This document shows, piece by piece, positions 1-4,951 of a stretch of 20,581 bases of DNA. The notes under the pieces are model-generated. The model had not been told where the DNA came from, ran no database searches, and saw nothing but the letters and a program-made list of their open reading frames with translations. The first letter of the stretch is position 1; each line of letters begins with the position of its first letter. The stretch is from a virus. The stretch lies in the IMG/VR virus record IMGVR_UViG_3300024510_000155, positions 1-20,581 of that record; one strand, written 5' to 3'. The translations under genes were made by a program, and so were the position numbers.

Positions 1-211
1 GCGACCCCCCCCCCCGTCCTTCGCCGACCGCTCCCGACCGCGCCGCGCCTGCCGCCAGCCCGTCGCCGCCGGCCACCACCAGCGCCCGCACCACCGCCAG
101 ACCAGCCGCGCCCAGGCCGAGGTCACGCCGGGCGAGGCGCACCAAACCACCACCACGCCGCGCCGATAATGCCTTTTTGCTGGGGATTCGTGCCGAAAGC
201 GTGTGTTGCAT
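1..211 (-). CDS. Partial open frame after the TerS-like gene; possible start of the next late gene
   Basis: An ATG at 211 follows the stop of the terminase-small-subunit-like gene by two bases, and the frame stays open for 70 codons to the window edge. The peptide starts MQHTLSARIPSKKALSARRG and becomes rich in Ala, Gly, Val, Leu and Arg. By position this is where a large terminase gene would normally start, but no Walker A or B motif falls inside the visible part, so that is only inference from gene order. The last codons run through an 11-C tract at 5-15, where a base-count error would change the frame. It could also be a chance open frame in GC-rich DNA. Confidence 0.3.
   Translation of the reverse strand, partial: MQHTLSARIPSKKALSARRGGGLVRLARRDLGLGAAGLAVVRALVVAGGDGLAAGAARSGAVGEGRGGGS
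5..15. repeat. Homopolymer of 11 C
   Basis: Eleven consecutive C bases occur four bases from the window start, inside the partial leftmost frame. Such tracts are prone to length errors in sequencing and assembly, so the frame across it should not be trusted. Confidence 0.9.
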
Positions 212-213
212 AA

Positions 214-726
214 TCAAGCGATGGTGATGCTGGCCTTCTTCATCTCCTCCAAGAGCTGCTCCGGTGTGACGACCTGCACATGCTCCACGCGGCTGGTCGC
301 CTCGCCGTCGAGCAACAGCTTTTTGTCCGTGAAGATGCCGACCGCAATCGGTATCTGCGCCGCGGAAATCCTCCCGGCCTCGACAGCCTCGGTCCAGTGC
401 TCGATGCCCGCCTCGACCGCGCGCCCGAGCCGCGCCGAGAGCCTTGCTTTATATGGCTCTAGCCTGCCGTCGGCCTCGGCCCGCTTGACGAGCTGCGCAA
501 TCGTGTTGCGGCTCACCTTGAACCGCTCGGCTATTTGGCGCTGCGTCGCGCCGGCGACGAACGAGGACAGGATGGAGTCCACCAAACTCTGGTCCCGCTC
601 CGTGAATGCACCCGAAAACGCCGCCGTGCTGGCCAGCGCGGACGAAATGCGCGCCTCCGCTTCGTCCAGGATGACGGGCAGCGCCGGCTGCTGGTCAATC
701 TCCTGCTCTTCAGCGTCGTGCTTCAC
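214..726 (-). CDS. HTH protein, probable terminase small subunit
   Basis: This 170-residue protein starts at a GTG that overlaps the stop of the upstream gene (GTGA). A helix-turn-helix is visible at about residues 53-80, around ATQRQIAERFKVSRNTIAQL. A helical, charged region follows, with IAVGIFTDKKLLLDGEATSR near residues 125-145 and an acidic tail. DNA-binding N-terminus, helical middle and a size of about 170 residues fit phage small terminases, which recognise the packaging site and recruit the large subunit. Its position as the last complete gene before an open frame leaving the window also fits. It could instead be another phage HTH regulator. The family call is inference from motif and context. 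Confidence 0.5.
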   Translation of the reverse strand: MKHDAEEQEIDQQPALPVILDEAEARISSALASTAAFSGAFTERDQSLVDSILSSFVAGATQRQIAERFKVSRNTIAQLVKRAEADGRLEPYKARLSARLGRAVEAGIEHWTEAVEAGRISAAQIPIAVGIFTDKKLLLDGEATSRVEHVQVVTPEQLLEEMKKASITIA

Positions 727-914
727 TTGTTCACCCTCCGCGCCTCAAAAAAGCGATTTGCCGACGCCAGCGGCACCACCCAGTCACGCCCGAGGCGCAC
801 CGCCTCCAGCTCACCCTGGGCGATGAGGTCGCGCAGCCAGCGACTGGAACAGCCCCACACGCGCGCGAGTTCGCCCACCTTGATGCTGGGCTCAGGCAGT
901 CGCAGGAGCTTCAT
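723..914 (-). CDS. Small excisionase-type HTH DNA-binding protein
   Basis: This 63-residue protein has an ATG start overlapping the upstream stop (ATGA), and its own stop overlaps the GTG start of the TerS-like gene. Residues 12-50 form a MerR/excisionase-type winged helix: VGELARVWGCSSRWLRDLIAQ is the helix-turn-helix and GELEAVRLGRDWVVPLASAN is the wing and third helix. In phages this fold is used by excisionases (Xis), by small regulators and in some terminase small subunits. Coupling to the TerS-like gene argues for a packaging or late-regulation role. The presence of an integrase elsewhere in the window keeps Xis possible. The fold is fairly clear; the role is not. Confidence 0.6.
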   Translation of the reverse strand: MKLLRLPEPSIKVGELARVWGCSSRWLRDLIAQGELEAVRLGRDWVVPLASANRFFEARRVNK

Positions 915-1138
915 CGCGCCGCCTCTTTCAGTTTCGCCGCCCGTTCCTCCTGCCGACGCCGGTGTGCCTCAGCCAAAAACGCCGCGCCACTGGGCACCGT
1001 CGCGTCGAACTCACCGTGACGACCCAGCCAGCGCCGAAAAGCCCGGCCACGGCCGACCGTATCCCACCACCAGATGACGGAGACCGACGCGCCACCCAGG
1101 GCCGCGCCAGTCACCAGCAGCGACGCCACATCAATCAC
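911..1138 (-). CDS. Small single-TM protein of unknown function
   Basis: I place the start at the GTG at 1138, one base after the stop of the zinc-ribbon gene; a GTG at 1147 would overlap that stop. The product is 75 residues. Residues 3-26 (DVASLLVTGAALGGASVSVI followed by WWW) look like one membrane segment, and the remainder is a basic, helical tail ending in a Lys/Glu/Ala-rich stretch. The stop overlaps the ATG of the HTH gene. No family is recognised. Small one-TM proteins in phage operons can be lysis, exclusion or host-interaction proteins, but nothing in the sequence decides among these. Confidence 0.55.
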   Translation of the reverse strand: MIDVASLLVTGAALGGASVSVIWWWDTVGRGRAFRRWLGRHGEFDATVPSGAAFLAEAHRRRQEERAAKLKEAAR

Positions 1139-1139
1139 A

Positions 1140-1376
1140 TCATGCACAGCACACCTCCGGTTTGAGTTCCTCCACCTGCGGCGCGGGCGAAAACTGCGCG
1201 TCGCACCGCGGACAAATCCCATGAGTCACCGCGCCCTCGGGCAGCTCCAATGCCAGCCCCAGCCACCCACCGCACCAGGCACACCGCCGCACGCCACAGC
1301 CGGCCGCAGCCGCAGCGAAAATGAGCCCGACCAAACCGGGGTCCGCCGCGTGTTCATGAGGTGCGCGCGCGTTCAT
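1140..1376 (-). CDS. Small zinc-ribbon protein
   Basis: This 78-residue protein starts at an ATG at 1376 that overlaps the upstream stop (ATGA). After an Ala-rich, possibly membrane-interacting stretch (LVGLIFAAAAAG), there are two CxxC knuckles, CAWC near residue 33 and CPRC near residue 59. This is the usual zinc-ribbon arrangement, and the second knuckle (HGICPRC) resembles that of many small phage zinc-ribbon proteins. More cysteines occur at the C-terminus (EVCCA). It may bind nucleic acid or a host protein, but its role is unknown. It lies in a chain of translationally coupled genes running left from the divergent control region. Confidence 0.6.
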   Translation of the reverse strand: MNARAPHEHAADPGLVGLIFAAAAAGCGVRRCAWCGGWLGLALELPEGAVTHGICPRCDAQFSPAPQVEELKPEVCCA

Positions 1377-1594
1377 TCCTGCCAGCTCCTTGGAATCTCC
1401 CCACGCAACCACCCGGACAACTCCTCCTGCCCGCGAAAAGTCCGGCGGCCCCAATGATAAAGCACCGCGATAAGGCCGGACGGGTAGCACTCCACATGCT
1501 GGAGCCCACCGGCTCGGCCCGGGTCCGGCTCGGAAACCTGCCGGAGAGCGTCCGGGTGCGCTGCCAGCGCCGCCATGACCTCGGCCGGAATCAC
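1373..1594 (-). CDS. Hypothetical protein, 73 residues
   Basis: The frame starts with a GTG at 1594 overlapping the stop of the RHH-like gene (GTGA) and ends with a TGA overlapping the next ATG, so it fits into the coupled chain. The product has a helical N-terminus (PAEVMAALAAHPDALRQV) and a middle segment, HVECYPSGLIAVLYHWGRR, that looks like a beta hairpin. No family is recognised. Support for it as a real gene comes from the stop/start overlaps on both sides rather than from homology. Confidence 0.5.
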   Translation of the reverse strand: MIPAEVMAALAAHPDALRQVSEPDPGRAGGLQHVECYPSGLIAVLYHWGRRTFRGQEELSGWLRGEIPRSWQE

Positions 1595-1773
1595 GCCGGC
1601 ACCTCGTTCTTCTTGTCGGCCTGCTCGCCGAAAACGTCCTTCTCCAGCGAAGCCAAGCCCCGGCTGATGGCCTTGCGGAGAATGTGGGCCGTGTGGCTTT
1701 CATCAGCCTTCACCAACCGCTCCAAGCGGCGCACATCTCGGATTTCAATGGTGGTCGCAACTTGCTTCTTCAT
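1591..1773 (-). CDS. RHH-like small regulator, first gene leftward from the control region
   Basis: The ATG at 1773 gives a 60-residue protein; a GTG at 1806 in the same frame would add 11 residues but would fall in the operator-like DNA. A short strand (VATTIEI) is followed by two helices, DVRRLERLVKADES and HTAHILRKAISRGLASLE. This is the strand-helix-helix pattern of ribbon-helix-helix repressors, though short and divergent. It aligns by eye with the divergently encoded protein starting at 1860: shared K.Q, RRL, a Ser before helix 2, I.R.L and a final LE. It is probably a DNA-binding regulator acting on the intervening region. No Shine-Dalgarno sequence is seen before either start. Confidence 0.55.
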   Translation of the reverse strand: MKKQVATTIEIRDVRRLERLVKADESHTAHILRKAISRGLASLEKDVFGEQADKKNEVPA

Positions 1774-1781
1774 TATGGATT

Positions 1782-1799
1782 CATTGGATACATTGGATA
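1782..1799. promoter_or_regulatory. Tandem 9-bp repeat, candidate operator
   Basis: CATTGGATA occurs twice head to tail (1782-1790 and 1791-1799), and a weaker related sequence, TATGGATT, lies at 1774-1781. The repeats sit just upstream of the minus-strand RHH-like gene and cover the spacer and -10 region of its predicted promoter. Short tandem repeats of this size are typical binding sites for RHH dimers. That this is the operator is inference. Confidence 0.5.
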
Positions 1800-1813
1800 A
1801 ATCCACACGTCAA
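1785..1813 (-). promoter_or_regulatory. Candidate leftward promoter
   Basis: On the minus strand, TTGACG (1813-1808) is followed after 17 bases by TATCCA (1790-1785). The -35 matches the sigma-70 consensus well and the -10 only partly. Transcription would start near 1778, leaving only about five bases before the ATG at 1773. The elements overlap both the inverted repeat and the tandem repeat. Confidence 0.35.
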
Positions 1814-1818
1814 GTGTG
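1804..1818. promoter_or_regulatory. Inverted repeat, candidate operator
   Basis: CACAC at 1804-1808 and GTGTG at 1814-1818 form perfect 5-bp arms around GTCAA, in the 86-bp gap between the divergent RHH-like genes. It overlaps the predicted leftward -35 element and lies five bases from the predicted rightward -35 element, so a protein bound here could affect both directions. Confidence 0.45.
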
Positions 1819-1822
1819 AAAA

Positions 1823-1850
1823 TTGACAACGAGTGAAAGGGGCTTACGCT
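1823..1850 (+). promoter_or_regulatory. Candidate rightward (early) promoter
   Basis: A perfect -35 hexamer TTGACA (1823-1828) is followed after 16 bases by TACGCT (1845-1850), a weak -10. A transcript would start near 1857, three bases before the ATG at 1860, so the message would be almost leaderless. This would drive the plus-strand early genes. Confidence 0.4.
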
Positions 1851-1859
1851 TTCTCTGAA

Positions 1860-2186
1860 ATGGCCAAGATACAGGCAAATTGCACGGTTGACCCGGACAC
1901 CTACCGCCGGCTGCAAGTCATTGCGGAAGTGGAGGGCGACAGCATTGCCACGGTGGTTGCCCGGTGCATTCAGCGCGCCCTGCCAACGCTTGAGCTGGAG
2001 TTACAACAGCCCAAGCTCACGCCGGAAATGATGGCCCAGCTTCGCGCCGGCAAATCTGTTGCCGAGGTGCTCGCCGCTCGCTTTGCTCCGTATTCAATGG
2101 CGACGACGGAGCCCGCCACGCTAAACGACCCGCCATTCCCCAAACCGCCCACCGCGCCGCCCACCGCAAAGAAACCGCGCCGCTAA
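1860..2186 (+). CDS. RHH-like regulator, first gene of the rightward operon
   Basis: The ATG at 1860 gives 108 residues; an in-frame GTG at 1833 would add nine. Residues 2-45 show the strand-helix-helix pattern: strand KIQANCTV, then helix DPDTYRRLQVIAEVEGD, then helix SIATVVARCIQRALPTLELE. The first part is typical of RHH proteins with a DPDTYRRL-type helix 1. It is paralogous by eye to the divergently encoded 60-residue protein, with extra sequence here: residues 50-75 contain TPEMMAQLRAGKSVAEVLAA, and a Pro-rich basic tail follows (KPPTAPPTAKKPRR). It is likely a DNA-binding regulator, possibly acting on the shared control region in a cro/cI-like relationship. No Shine-Dalgarno sequence is seen before the ATG. 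Confidence 0.6.
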   Translation: MAKIQANCTVDPDTYRRLQVIAEVEGDSIATVVARCIQRALPTLELELQQPKLTPEMMAQLRAGKSVAEVLAARFAPYSMATTEPATLNDPPFPKPPTAPPTAKKPRR

Positions 2187-2245
2187 AAATAAATCTTCGC
2201 CTCCGTTGCCCTGATTTCATTGGCGTTTCTTGCTGTCCTCAATTT

Positions 2246-2260
2246 GATTGTTTGACAATC
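2246..2260. promoter_or_regulatory. Inverted repeat with TTGACA, upstream of the DUF4942 gene
   Basis: GATTGT (2246-2251) and ACAATC (2255-2260) form perfect 6-bp arms around TTG. The right half creates TTGACA, a -35-like hexamer, but 17 bases downstream there is only a poor -10 (GATGGT). The 157-bp gap between the RHH-like gene and the DUF4942 gene is larger than elsewhere in this operon, which fits a regulatory site. Which protein binds is unknown. Confidence 0.4.
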
Positions 2261-2275
2261 CACTGCTGTGGTGCG

Positions 2276-2347
2276 ATGGTCTTCCCGTTGGAGCTAATCC
2301 AACACCGACCCGGCGGGACCGGGAAATTGAAAGGCCAGACAGCATGA
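2276..2347 (+). CDS. Possible 23-codon leader peptide
   Basis: A short frame beginning MVFPLELIQHRPGG ends with a TGA that overlaps the ATG of the DUF4942 gene (ATGA at 2344-2347). The same stop/start overlap links most genes in this phage, so a translated leader is plausible. There is no clear Shine-Dalgarno sequence and the frame could be chance. Confidence 0.2.
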   Translation: MVFPLELIQHRPGGTGKLKGQTA

Positions 2348-3174
2348 ACACCACCACCGACCTGGAGCGCCGCAGCACGTTGACCGAGCTTTGCCGCGCT
2401 TGGCAGGACACTGAGCAAGAAATTAAAACCGCCTTCGAGGCCATCGCCCGCGCCGAGGCCCGGCTTGCGGCGGTCTTCGATGGCGGCTCCAACGCCTTCA
2501 GCGTGCAGGAACATCACGGCTACATTGACTGGAAGAACCCGGCCCACTGTCTTGAACGGCTCCAACGTCAGGCATGGCGCGCCATCACTAACCGCCTTGA
2601 GCTGCGGCCGCTGATGAGCTTGGCGCAAATTAAGGAACTGGACGCGCAGATTGAGACGGGCACCGGGCTTCCGCCGATTCGATACGAAGACTTGCTGGCC
2701 ACCGTTGAAGCACTGCACAGCCGGCGCGGTGAATTTCTGCGCGAGAAGGTCCACGAGTGCTATCGCTGGCTTCGCCCGGACTGCTGGAACGCCAACCGAA
2801 AATCCTACTACGAGCCATACAAAACCAACGCCAAGAGCTTCGCGGCGGGCGTTGGGGAAAAGGTCATTATCGAATACGGCGTCGAGCGGGGTTACGGGCG
2901 CGGCTACCGAGTCAACTACCACAAGCGGGACCATCTGCGCGCGTTGGACCAGGTGTTTCATCTTTTGGACGGCAAACCCCAGCCCACCAGCTATCAAGGC
3001 GCGCTGGCCGACGCCATAGACCAGCAAACCAAGCAGAACGACACCAACACAGCCGAGACGGATTACTTCCGCGCCATCTGCTACAAGAACCAAAACCTGC
3101 ATCTGGAATTTAAGCGCAAGGATTTGCTGGACCAGTTCAACGCCATCGCCGGCGGCTTTAATTTGAACGCCTGA
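2344..3174 (+). CDS. DUF4942 family protein
   Basis: The ATG at 2344 has an AAAGG sequence about 11 bases upstream and gives 276 residues; the frame is open further upstream, but that part reads like non-coding DNA. After a helical N-terminus (residues 5-45), the protein shows the features I associate with DUF4942. These are a W..A..Rl.. helical block, a conserved Lys/Tyr-rich stretch (SYYEPYKTNAKSFAAGVGEK, YGRGYRVNYHKRDHLRALDQ), a variable region and a C-terminal signature NLHLEFKRKDLLDQFNAIAG. DUF4942 proteins are found in phages, plasmids and integrative elements, sometimes fused to methyltransferases; no methyltransferase motif is present here. Its biochemical role is not known. It is the largest gene of the early operon and probably acts soon after infection or induction. 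Confidence 0.7.
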   Translation: MNTTTDLERRSTLTELCRAWQDTEQEIKTAFEAIARAEARLAAVFDGGSNAFSVQEHHGYIDWKNPAHCLERLQRQAWRAITNRLELRPLMSLAQIKELDAQIETGTGLPPIRYEDLLATVEALHSRRGEFLREKVHECYRWLRPDCWNANRKSYYEPYKTNAKSFAAGVGEKVIIEYGVERGYGRGYRVNYHKRDHLRALDQVFHLLDGKPQPTSYQGALADAIDQQTKQNDTNTAETDYFRAICYKNQNLHLEFKRKDLLDQFNAIAGGFNLNA

Positions 3175-3183
3175 CCCGCCTCC

Positions 3184-3209
3184 CTGCGCACGGTCGCAGC
3201 CGTGCGCAG
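3184..3209. other. Perfect 10-bp hairpin between two early genes
   Basis: CTGCGCACGG and CCGTGCGCAG pair perfectly around a six-base loop (TCGCAG), in the 94-base gap between the DUF4942 and DUF2786-like genes. No run of T follows, so it is not a standard rho-independent terminator. It could be an mRNA stability or processing element, or a palindromic binding site. Confidence 0.6.
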
Positions 3210-3268
3210 CCGGCGGGGCAGAACGCCCAGCAGCCACTCGGGGCCACCGAGAAAGAGAAAGCCCGAAG

Positions 3269-3964
3269 ATGAATCCAACTAAACCCGCCAAACCCGCCCA
3301 CCGACGCCTGCGCGCCAAGCTGGAAGCCCTCGCCGCCCTGGGCATTGAAGGCGAACGCACCACCGCCGCCCGCAAGCTCGCGCGCCTGCTCGCCCGCTAC
3401 GACTGGCAAGCGCAGGACGCCGCACCCGCCGGGGACATCCTCGCCGGCCGCTACCAGCGCGCCGAGCATGGCCGCCCCATTGGCCGCTTTACCTGCCCGC
3501 ACGTTGCCAACGCGGTAAAGTGGGCCATTGAATCCGCCTGCGGCGTGCCCTGCTCCCACTGTGCCGGCGAGCTGGTCGCGCACGCCACGCCCGACAGTTG
3601 CCGCCGGCTGGCCGCCGCTGCTCAGTCTATCGCGCAGGGCTTCACCGTCTCCTGGCAGCACTTCGCCACCGTGCCCGGCGTCGCCGCTGCCGACCAGCCG
3701 CTGTTCTTCATGGGCCTTTACGATGGCATGATGAACGAGACGCGCCCCATCGGCCAGCGCCTGCCCTCGCCCGCGCGCCGCCGGACCAGCGCCACCCGCG
3801 CCAAGCGCAACGCCGTGGCCCACGCGCCCGGCTTGGAGCTTCACCCCTACACCGTCGCCGTCGGCCTTGGCCGCCAAATCCGTTTTGCCGCGCCCCATGC
3901 GCAGCTCGTGGAGACCATCGAGCGCACCTTGGCCGGCGTCCTTCCCGCAGTCACCACCAAGTAA
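3269..3964 (+). CDS. DUF2786-like early protein
   Basis: The ATG at 3269 follows a purine-rich stretch (GAGAAAGAGAAAG) at a reasonable distance and gives 231 residues. The N-terminus, about residues 12-47 (LRAKLEALAALGIEGERTTA, ARKLARLLARYDW), resembles the helical DUF2786 repeat found in phage and plasmid proteins, though the match is loose. The middle has Cys/His residues (CPHVANAVKWA, CGVPCSHC near 90-110) that might bind a metal. The motif FFMGLYDGM near residue 150 is common in the C-terminal partner domain of such proteins. A basic Arg-rich stretch (RRRTSATRAKRN) follows. Function is unknown; DNA or RNA handling is a guess from its basic character. Confidence 0.5.
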   Translation: MNPTKPAKPAHRRLRAKLEALAALGIEGERTTAARKLARLLARYDWQAQDAAPAGDILAGRYQRAEHGRPIGRFTCPHVANAVKWAIESACGVPCSHCAGELVAHATPDSCRRLAAAAQSIAQGFTVSWQHFATVPGVAAADQPLFFMGLYDGMMNETRPIGQRLPSPARRRTSATRAKRNAVAHAPGLELHPYTVAVGLGRQIRFAAPHAQLVETIERTLAGVLPAVTTK

Positions 3965-3976
3965 CCACACCACCCC

Positions 3977-4000
3977 ATGAGCCTCGAAAACAACACCAAC
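3977..4000. repeat. 24-bp perfect direct repeat, copy 1 (copy 2 at 4222-4245)
   Basis: The two copies flank the 70-residue gene at 4006-4218 and each begins with an ATG. The distance between them is 245 bp. This is consistent with tandem duplication followed by divergence, or with insertion of a small gene at a gene start. Confidence 0.85.
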
Positions 4001-4009
4001 ACACCATGA
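3977..4009 (+). other. 10-codon ORF that copies the start of the gene at 4222
   Basis: MSLENNTNTP is encoded here, and its TGA overlaps the ATG of the next gene at 4006. Its first 24 bases are identical to the first 24 bases of the gene at 4222 (3977-4000 versus 4222-4245). It may be a remnant of a duplication or gene insertion, now possibly serving as a coupling leader. Confidence 0.5.
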
Positions 4010-4218
4010 AAACCAACACCTCCGAAATCGTCACTCGCCACTGCCTTCAACTGAAGGCTGAAGCGCAATGGATTCAAAAGTGGCTCCACGAATCTAATGC
4101 CGGCAAGGCGCTCCCAGAAGTGGACCGCGCCAGCCTCGGCGTCAGCCTGTCCAAACTGTTCACGCTCGCCAGCGGCGGCAGCGAACTGCGCCAGAAGCTC
4201 GGCACCAAAGCGAACTGA
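4006..4218 (+). CDS. Hypothetical protein, 70 residues
   Basis: The ATG at 4006 overlaps the stop of the 10-codon ORF (ATGA), which sets this start well downstream of the open frame's upstream limit. The product is mainly helical: SEIVTRHCLQLKAEAQWIQK, then WLHESN, then a second helix, SLGVSLSKLFTLAS. No family is recognised and no catalytic motif is visible. It lies in the coupled early operon, between the two copies of the 24-bp repeat. Confidence 0.5.
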   Translation: MKTNTSEIVTRHCLQLKAEAQWIQKWLHESNAGKALPEVDRASLGVSLSKLFTLASGGSELRQKLGTKAN

Positions 4219-4221
4219 CCT

Positions 4222-4245
4222 ATGAGCCTCGAAAACAACACCAAC
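4222..4245. repeat. 24-bp perfect direct repeat, copy 2 (copy 1 at 3977-4000)
   Basis: This copy forms the first eight codons of the gene at 4222. See copy 1 for interpretation. Confidence 0.85.
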
Positions 4246-4416
4246 GCGCAGAAAGGCCCGGAGCCGGCCGACACGTTTCTTGCCATGCGCATCACCCGCC
4301 GCCGCAAGGCCGCGTATGTCAAAGCCGCCCACCGCAGCCCGCAAAAGAAGTTGGTGGACTGGGCACAGCACCACCTCGACCAAGCCAGCAACTACCAAGA
4401 GAAAGGCACCAAATGA
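4222..4416 (+). CDS. Small basic protein, possibly RHH-like
   Basis: This 64-residue protein starts three bases after the previous stop and ends with a TGA overlapping the next ATG (ATGA). The central part (TFLAMRITRRRKAAYVKAAH followed by KKLVDWAQHHLDQA) has the strand, basic helix and second helix of a small RHH DNA-binding domain, with an Arg/Lys cluster suited to DNA contact. The C-terminus, ASNYQEKGTK, is shared with the C-terminus of the following gene (ASNYQEKATP) because both end in the same repeated DNA. If RHH is right, it would be a third such protein in the window, though it shows no close resemblance to the other two. Confidence 0.5.
   Translation: MSLENNTNAQKGPEPADTFLAMRITRRRKAAYVKAAHRSPQKKLVDWAQHHLDQASNYQEKGTK
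4387..4405. repeat. 19-bp junction repeat, copy 1 (copy 2 at 4626-4644)
   Basis: AGCAACTACCAAGAGAAAG is present identically at both positions, and similarity continues (CACC, then ATGACC) through the start codon of the following gene. Each copy therefore encodes the end of one small gene and also supplies the purine-rich AAGAGAAAG ribosome-binding region of the next. The copies lie 239 bp apart. Confidence 0.85.
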
Positions 4417-4655
4417 CCCTCAAAGAAGCACTCCAATGGGCCGACACCTTCGGCCCCATTCAATCCGACCCACCCGGCGGCGACGGGCCGGCCCTGCTCA
4501 CGCTCGCCGCCGAAGTCCGCCGACTGCAAAGCCTTCTCCGCAAGATTGTGGAGCAACCAGACGACCCCGCGCGCGGCGTGCGAGTCCGCCTGCCCTTCTC
4601 TCTCGAAGCAGAGGCTCGCGCTGCAAGCAACTACCAAGAGAAAGCCACCCCATGA
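4413..4655 (+). CDS. Hypothetical protein, 80 residues
   Basis: The ATG overlaps the upstream stop (ATGA), and the repeated AAGAGAAAG sequence gives a plausible ribosome-binding site. The product has an N-terminal helix (LKEALQWADTFG), a Gly/Pro-rich turn (DPPGGDGP) and a longer amphipathic helix (LTLAAEVRRLQSLLRKIVEQ) that could mediate dimerisation. No family is recognised. The last residues repeat those of the preceding protein. Its stop again overlaps the ATG of the next gene. Confidence 0.55.
   Translation: MTLKEALQWADTFGPIQSDPPGGDGPALLTLAAEVRRLQSLLRKIVEQPDDPARGVRVRLPFSLEAEARAASNYQEKATP
4626..4644. repeat. 19-bp junction repeat, copy 2 (copy 1 at 4387-4405)
   Basis: The second identical copy lies at the junction of the genes at 4413 and 4652. 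See copy 1. Confidence 0.85.
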
Positions 4656-4894
4656 CCACCGCCCAACACCTCGACGCCGCCCTCGAACATCTCCGCGCCA
4701 TCGGCCACGGCCACGAGGCCGACGAACTCACCCGCCGGCACATTGAATACGCCAGCGCCCACATCCGGCAGGCTTGGATTGCCAACGACGGCCAGCTTGC
4801 CGCCACGCCCGAAGGCACCCACAAAGCCGTCACCGGCTTCTTCAAGCTCGAAGCCGCTGCCAAGGCCAAAGCGCCCGCGCCGCTCTGCGCATAG
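4652..4894 (+). CDS. Hypothetical protein, last gene of the early operon
   Basis: The ATG at 4652 overlaps the upstream stop (ATGA) and is preceded by the second copy of the junction repeat with its AAGAGAAAG sequence. The 80-residue product is helical: TAQHLDAALEHLRAIGHGHE, ADELTRRHIEYASAHIRQAW and FFKLEAAAKAKA. No family is recognised. The gene ends 17 bases before a strong hairpin terminator, so it closes the rightward operon. Confidence 0.55.
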   Translation: MTTAQHLDAALEHLRAIGHGHEADELTRRHIEYASAHIRQAWIANDGQLAATPEGTHKAVTGFFKLEAAAKAKAPAPLCA

Positions 4895-4911
4895 TCCACC
4901 CGCCCAACTCA

Positions 4912-4944
4912 AAGGCCCGGCCCGCACCACGCGCGCCGGGCCTT
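4912..4944. terminator. Hairpin terminator shared by converging transcripts
   Basis: AAGGCCCGGC (4912-4921) and GCCGGGCCTT (4935-4944) form a perfect 10-bp GC-rich stem with a 13-base loop. On the plus strand it is followed by a pyrimidine-rich tail (CTCTCTTCT). On the minus strand the stem's own TT plus one T gives a short tract. It lies between the end of the early operon and the end of the integrase gene, which converge, so it probably stops both. Confidence 0.8.
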
Positions 4945-4951
4945 CTCTCTT

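Noticed and set aside
1-211. Naming the partial left frame as large terminase
   Set aside because: No terminase motif lies in the visible part and the frame crosses an 11-C tract, so only its position supports it.
203-826. A plus-strand frame opposite the TerS-like and HTH genes
   Set aside because: It is antisense to two coupled genes with visible HTH motifs; its Ser/Ala/Arg-rich product looks like a shadow frame.
4623-4657. A CRISPR-like repeat array in the early operon
   Set aside because: Only two copies of each repeat exist, 240 bp apart, and the spaces between them are coding.
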